A DNA stretch of 6,295 nt from NCBI GenBank assembly GCA_022424805.1, contig JAKMGR010000131.1, positions 1 to 6,295 on the forward strand, given 5' to 3'. Every line of letters starts with the position of its first letter. Positions within the stretch are counted from its first letter, which is position 1. The translations under genes and the position numbers were made by a program. Of this stretch, positions 4,927-6,295 are shown piece by piece. The notes beneath the pieces are model-generated. The model was not told the DNA's origin. It was given only the letters and a program-made list of their open reading frames with translations, and did no database searches. Origin of the DNA: Verrucomicrobiales bacterium. GTDB taxonomy: Bacteria; Verrucomicrobiota; Verrucomicrobiia; Verrucomicrobiales; DEV007.

Positions 4927-6295
4927 CTCCATACAGTTTCTCGTCGCGATTTTCGTTTTCGCGATCGGCATGGCAGAGGCGGCACCGTCGAAATCAGAAG
5001 TCACTGATGCGCTGAAACGGGCTTCCGTCTTTTATTCGCAGACTGTTGCGCGACACGGAGGCTACGTGTATTTCTACTCACTTGATCTGTCTCTGCGATT
5101 GGGGGAAGGGGAAGCGCGAGCTACTGAGATCTGGGTTCAGCCTCCCGGCACTCCTACTGTTGGTCTGGCCTTCCTCGAAGCTTACAAGGCGACAGGGGAT
5201 CAGGTGCATCTAGATGCGGCGATCGCAGCGGGGGAAGCCTTGATATACGGTCAATTGGAATCCGGTGGATGGCGAAATCAGATTGAGTTCGATCCGGCGG
5301 GTCCGCGAGTTGACCAGTATCGAAATGGCAAGGGAAAGGGCAAAAATCAATCGACTTTCGATGATCAAATCTCGCAGGGTGCCCTGCTGTTCCTGGTTCG
5401 TCTCGACGAGGTGCTGGAGCAGGAAAATGCGATCCTCCACGAAGCCGTTGAGCATGGGCTTTCCGGAGTCCTTGATGCCCAGTTTTCCAATGGGGCGTTT
5501 CCTCAAATATGGACGGGCAAGGTAAAGGCAGTTCAGGAAAAGAAAGCCAGTTTCCCCGACTATGACTGGCGCACCGAAGGGCGAATCAAAGAATACTGGG
5601 ACCAGTTCACTTTGAACGATGGGGTAGCTGGTTCCGTGACCGAGTTGCTCATCGCCGCGCACCAAGTTTATGGGGACAGCCGTTACAACGAGGCGCTCAA
5701 AAACCTTGGACATTTTCTGATTCTCGCGCAGATGCCGGAACCTCAACCTGCCTGGGCACAGCAATACGACGAAGCTATGCGCCCGATCTGGGCGCGGGGG
5801 TTTGAGCCGCCAGCGATCAGTGGACGGGAGTCGGAAGATGTCATGAACGCGCTCCTTCGCATCGCCGAGCACACCGGTGATCAACAATTTCTCGAGCCGA
5901 TTGTTTCCGCTGTGAAATACCTCGAATCGTCCAAGCTTCCAGATGGACGGATGGCACGCTACTACGAGTTGGAAACCAACAAACCACTCTACATGGAACG
6001 AAAAGGCGATGTTTATTCCCCGACAAATGATGACTCCAATTTACCGAAGCATTACAGTTGGAAAAACGAGCCCATGCTGGATTTGATCAAGAATGCCTAT
6101 CGAGCCGTTGTTGGTGAAAAGTCACTCGAATCGATTCTGGATCCGGTTGATGACAGCGACGCCACGGTCGAATCGATTCTGAAAAATCTCGATGCAACGG
6201 GTCGGTGGGTTTCCACTTACAACGGAGAATTATTGATTGGTCAGGCAAAGTTCAAGCCCGGTGACGAATATCTGAGCAGCGAAGTGTTTTCCGAC
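4880..6295 (+). CDS. Exported PL10-type pectate lyase-like protein (cut by right edge)
   Basis: The frame is open for 472 codons to the window edge; the last residues (RWVSTYNGELL...SSEVFSD) look close to the natural C-terminus. PL10 enzymes cleave polygalacturonate by beta-elimination using Ca2+ and an arginine base. The signal peptide has a core at about 18-30 and a cleavage site AEA|AP. The catalytic domain shows GGWRNQIEFDP (129-139), STFDDQ (158-163), YWDQFTLND (239-247, the counterpart of the family's TFND), then QPAWAQQYD (289-297) and ARGFEPPAISGRES (305-318). The last two are the most family-like segments; I infer R306 corresponds to the catalytic arginine. Start 4880 is preferred over 4892 because of the AGGA before it. 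It overlaps the propeller gene by 47 bp. Relatives in these phyla are often annotated as pectic acid lyase without tested substrate, so pectin is not certain; another uronate-rich glycan is possible. Confidence 0.88.
   Translation, partial: MFGLMKLSGVFVNRINSIQFLVAIFVFAIGMAEAAPSKSEVTDALKRASVFYSQTVARHGGYVYFYSLDLSLRLGEGEARATEIWVQPPGTPTVGLAFLEAYKATGDQVHLDAAIAAGEALIYGQLESGGWRNQIEFDPAGPRVDQYRNGKGKGKNQSTFDDQISQGALLFLVRLDEVLEQENAILHEAVEHGLSGVLDAQFSNGAFPQIWTGKVKAVQEKKASFPDYDWRTEGRIKEYWDQFTLNDGVAGSVTELLIAAHQVYGDSRYNEALKNLGHFLILAQMPEPQPAWAQQYDEAMRPIWARGFEPPAISGRESEDVMNALLRIAEHTGDQQFLEPIVSAVKYLESSKLPDGRMARYYELETNKPLYMERKGDVYSPTNDDSNLPKHYSWKNEPMLDLIKNAYRAVVGEKSLESILDPVDDSDATVESILKNLDATGRWVSTYNGELLIGQAKFKPGDEYLSSEVFSD

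Noticed and set aside
5210..5887. A 225-codon minus-strand open frame.
   Set aside because: It is antisense to the PL10-type gene, whose motifs are clear. The antisense product has no recognisable features.

Overview
The window carries six exported or enzymatic protein genes and no RNA genes, mobile elements, CRISPR arrays or origin. Base composition is moderately GC-rich. Five of the six starts lack a convincing Shine-Dalgarno sequence. Five of the six products begin with a signal peptide. The families present are a TPR exported protein, an SHD1-like domain protein, a BamB-like PQQ-repeat propeller and a family PL10-type lyase. This mix is typical of the Verrucomicrobiota/Planctomycetota group, and I favour Verrucomicrobiota. 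That assignment is inferred from gene content and start-site style, not from a marker gene.

Layout, left to right. Bases 1-273 (minus strand) hold the N-terminal part of an exported TPR protein that runs off the left edge. Bases 274-592 are a gene-free divergent intergenic region with four separate inverted repeats, three shaped like operators and one like an RNA hairpin. Bases 593-3012 (plus) hold two adjacent exported proteins of unknown function. The first is a 551-residue, largely disordered protein with a C-terminal bacterial SH3-like domain. The second is a 240-residue protein with a C-terminal SHD1-like domain and possibly a second copy at its N-terminus. They are 41 bp apart and probably co-transcribed. 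Bases 3042-3500 (minus) encode a RidA-family protein that converges on the SHD1-like gene; a 9-bp inverted repeat spans both stop codons. Bases 3501-3645 form a second, short divergent promoter region. Bases 3646-6295 (plus) hold an overlapping pair: an exported PQQ-repeat beta-propeller protein and an exported PL10-type pectate lyase-like protein, the latter cut by the right edge.

The clearest functional link is the propeller/lyase pair. Both are secreted, their reading frames overlap by 47 bp, and they are probably translationally coupled, which suggests a small polysaccharide-processing module. The 593-3012 pair looks like an envelope-associated unit of unknown job. The RidA-family gene appears to be a housekeeping gene between two unrelated units. 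I see no defence system or other large undescribed system. The least explained parts are the low-complexity SH3 protein, its SHD1-like neighbour, and the dyad-rich region that separates them from the TPR gene.
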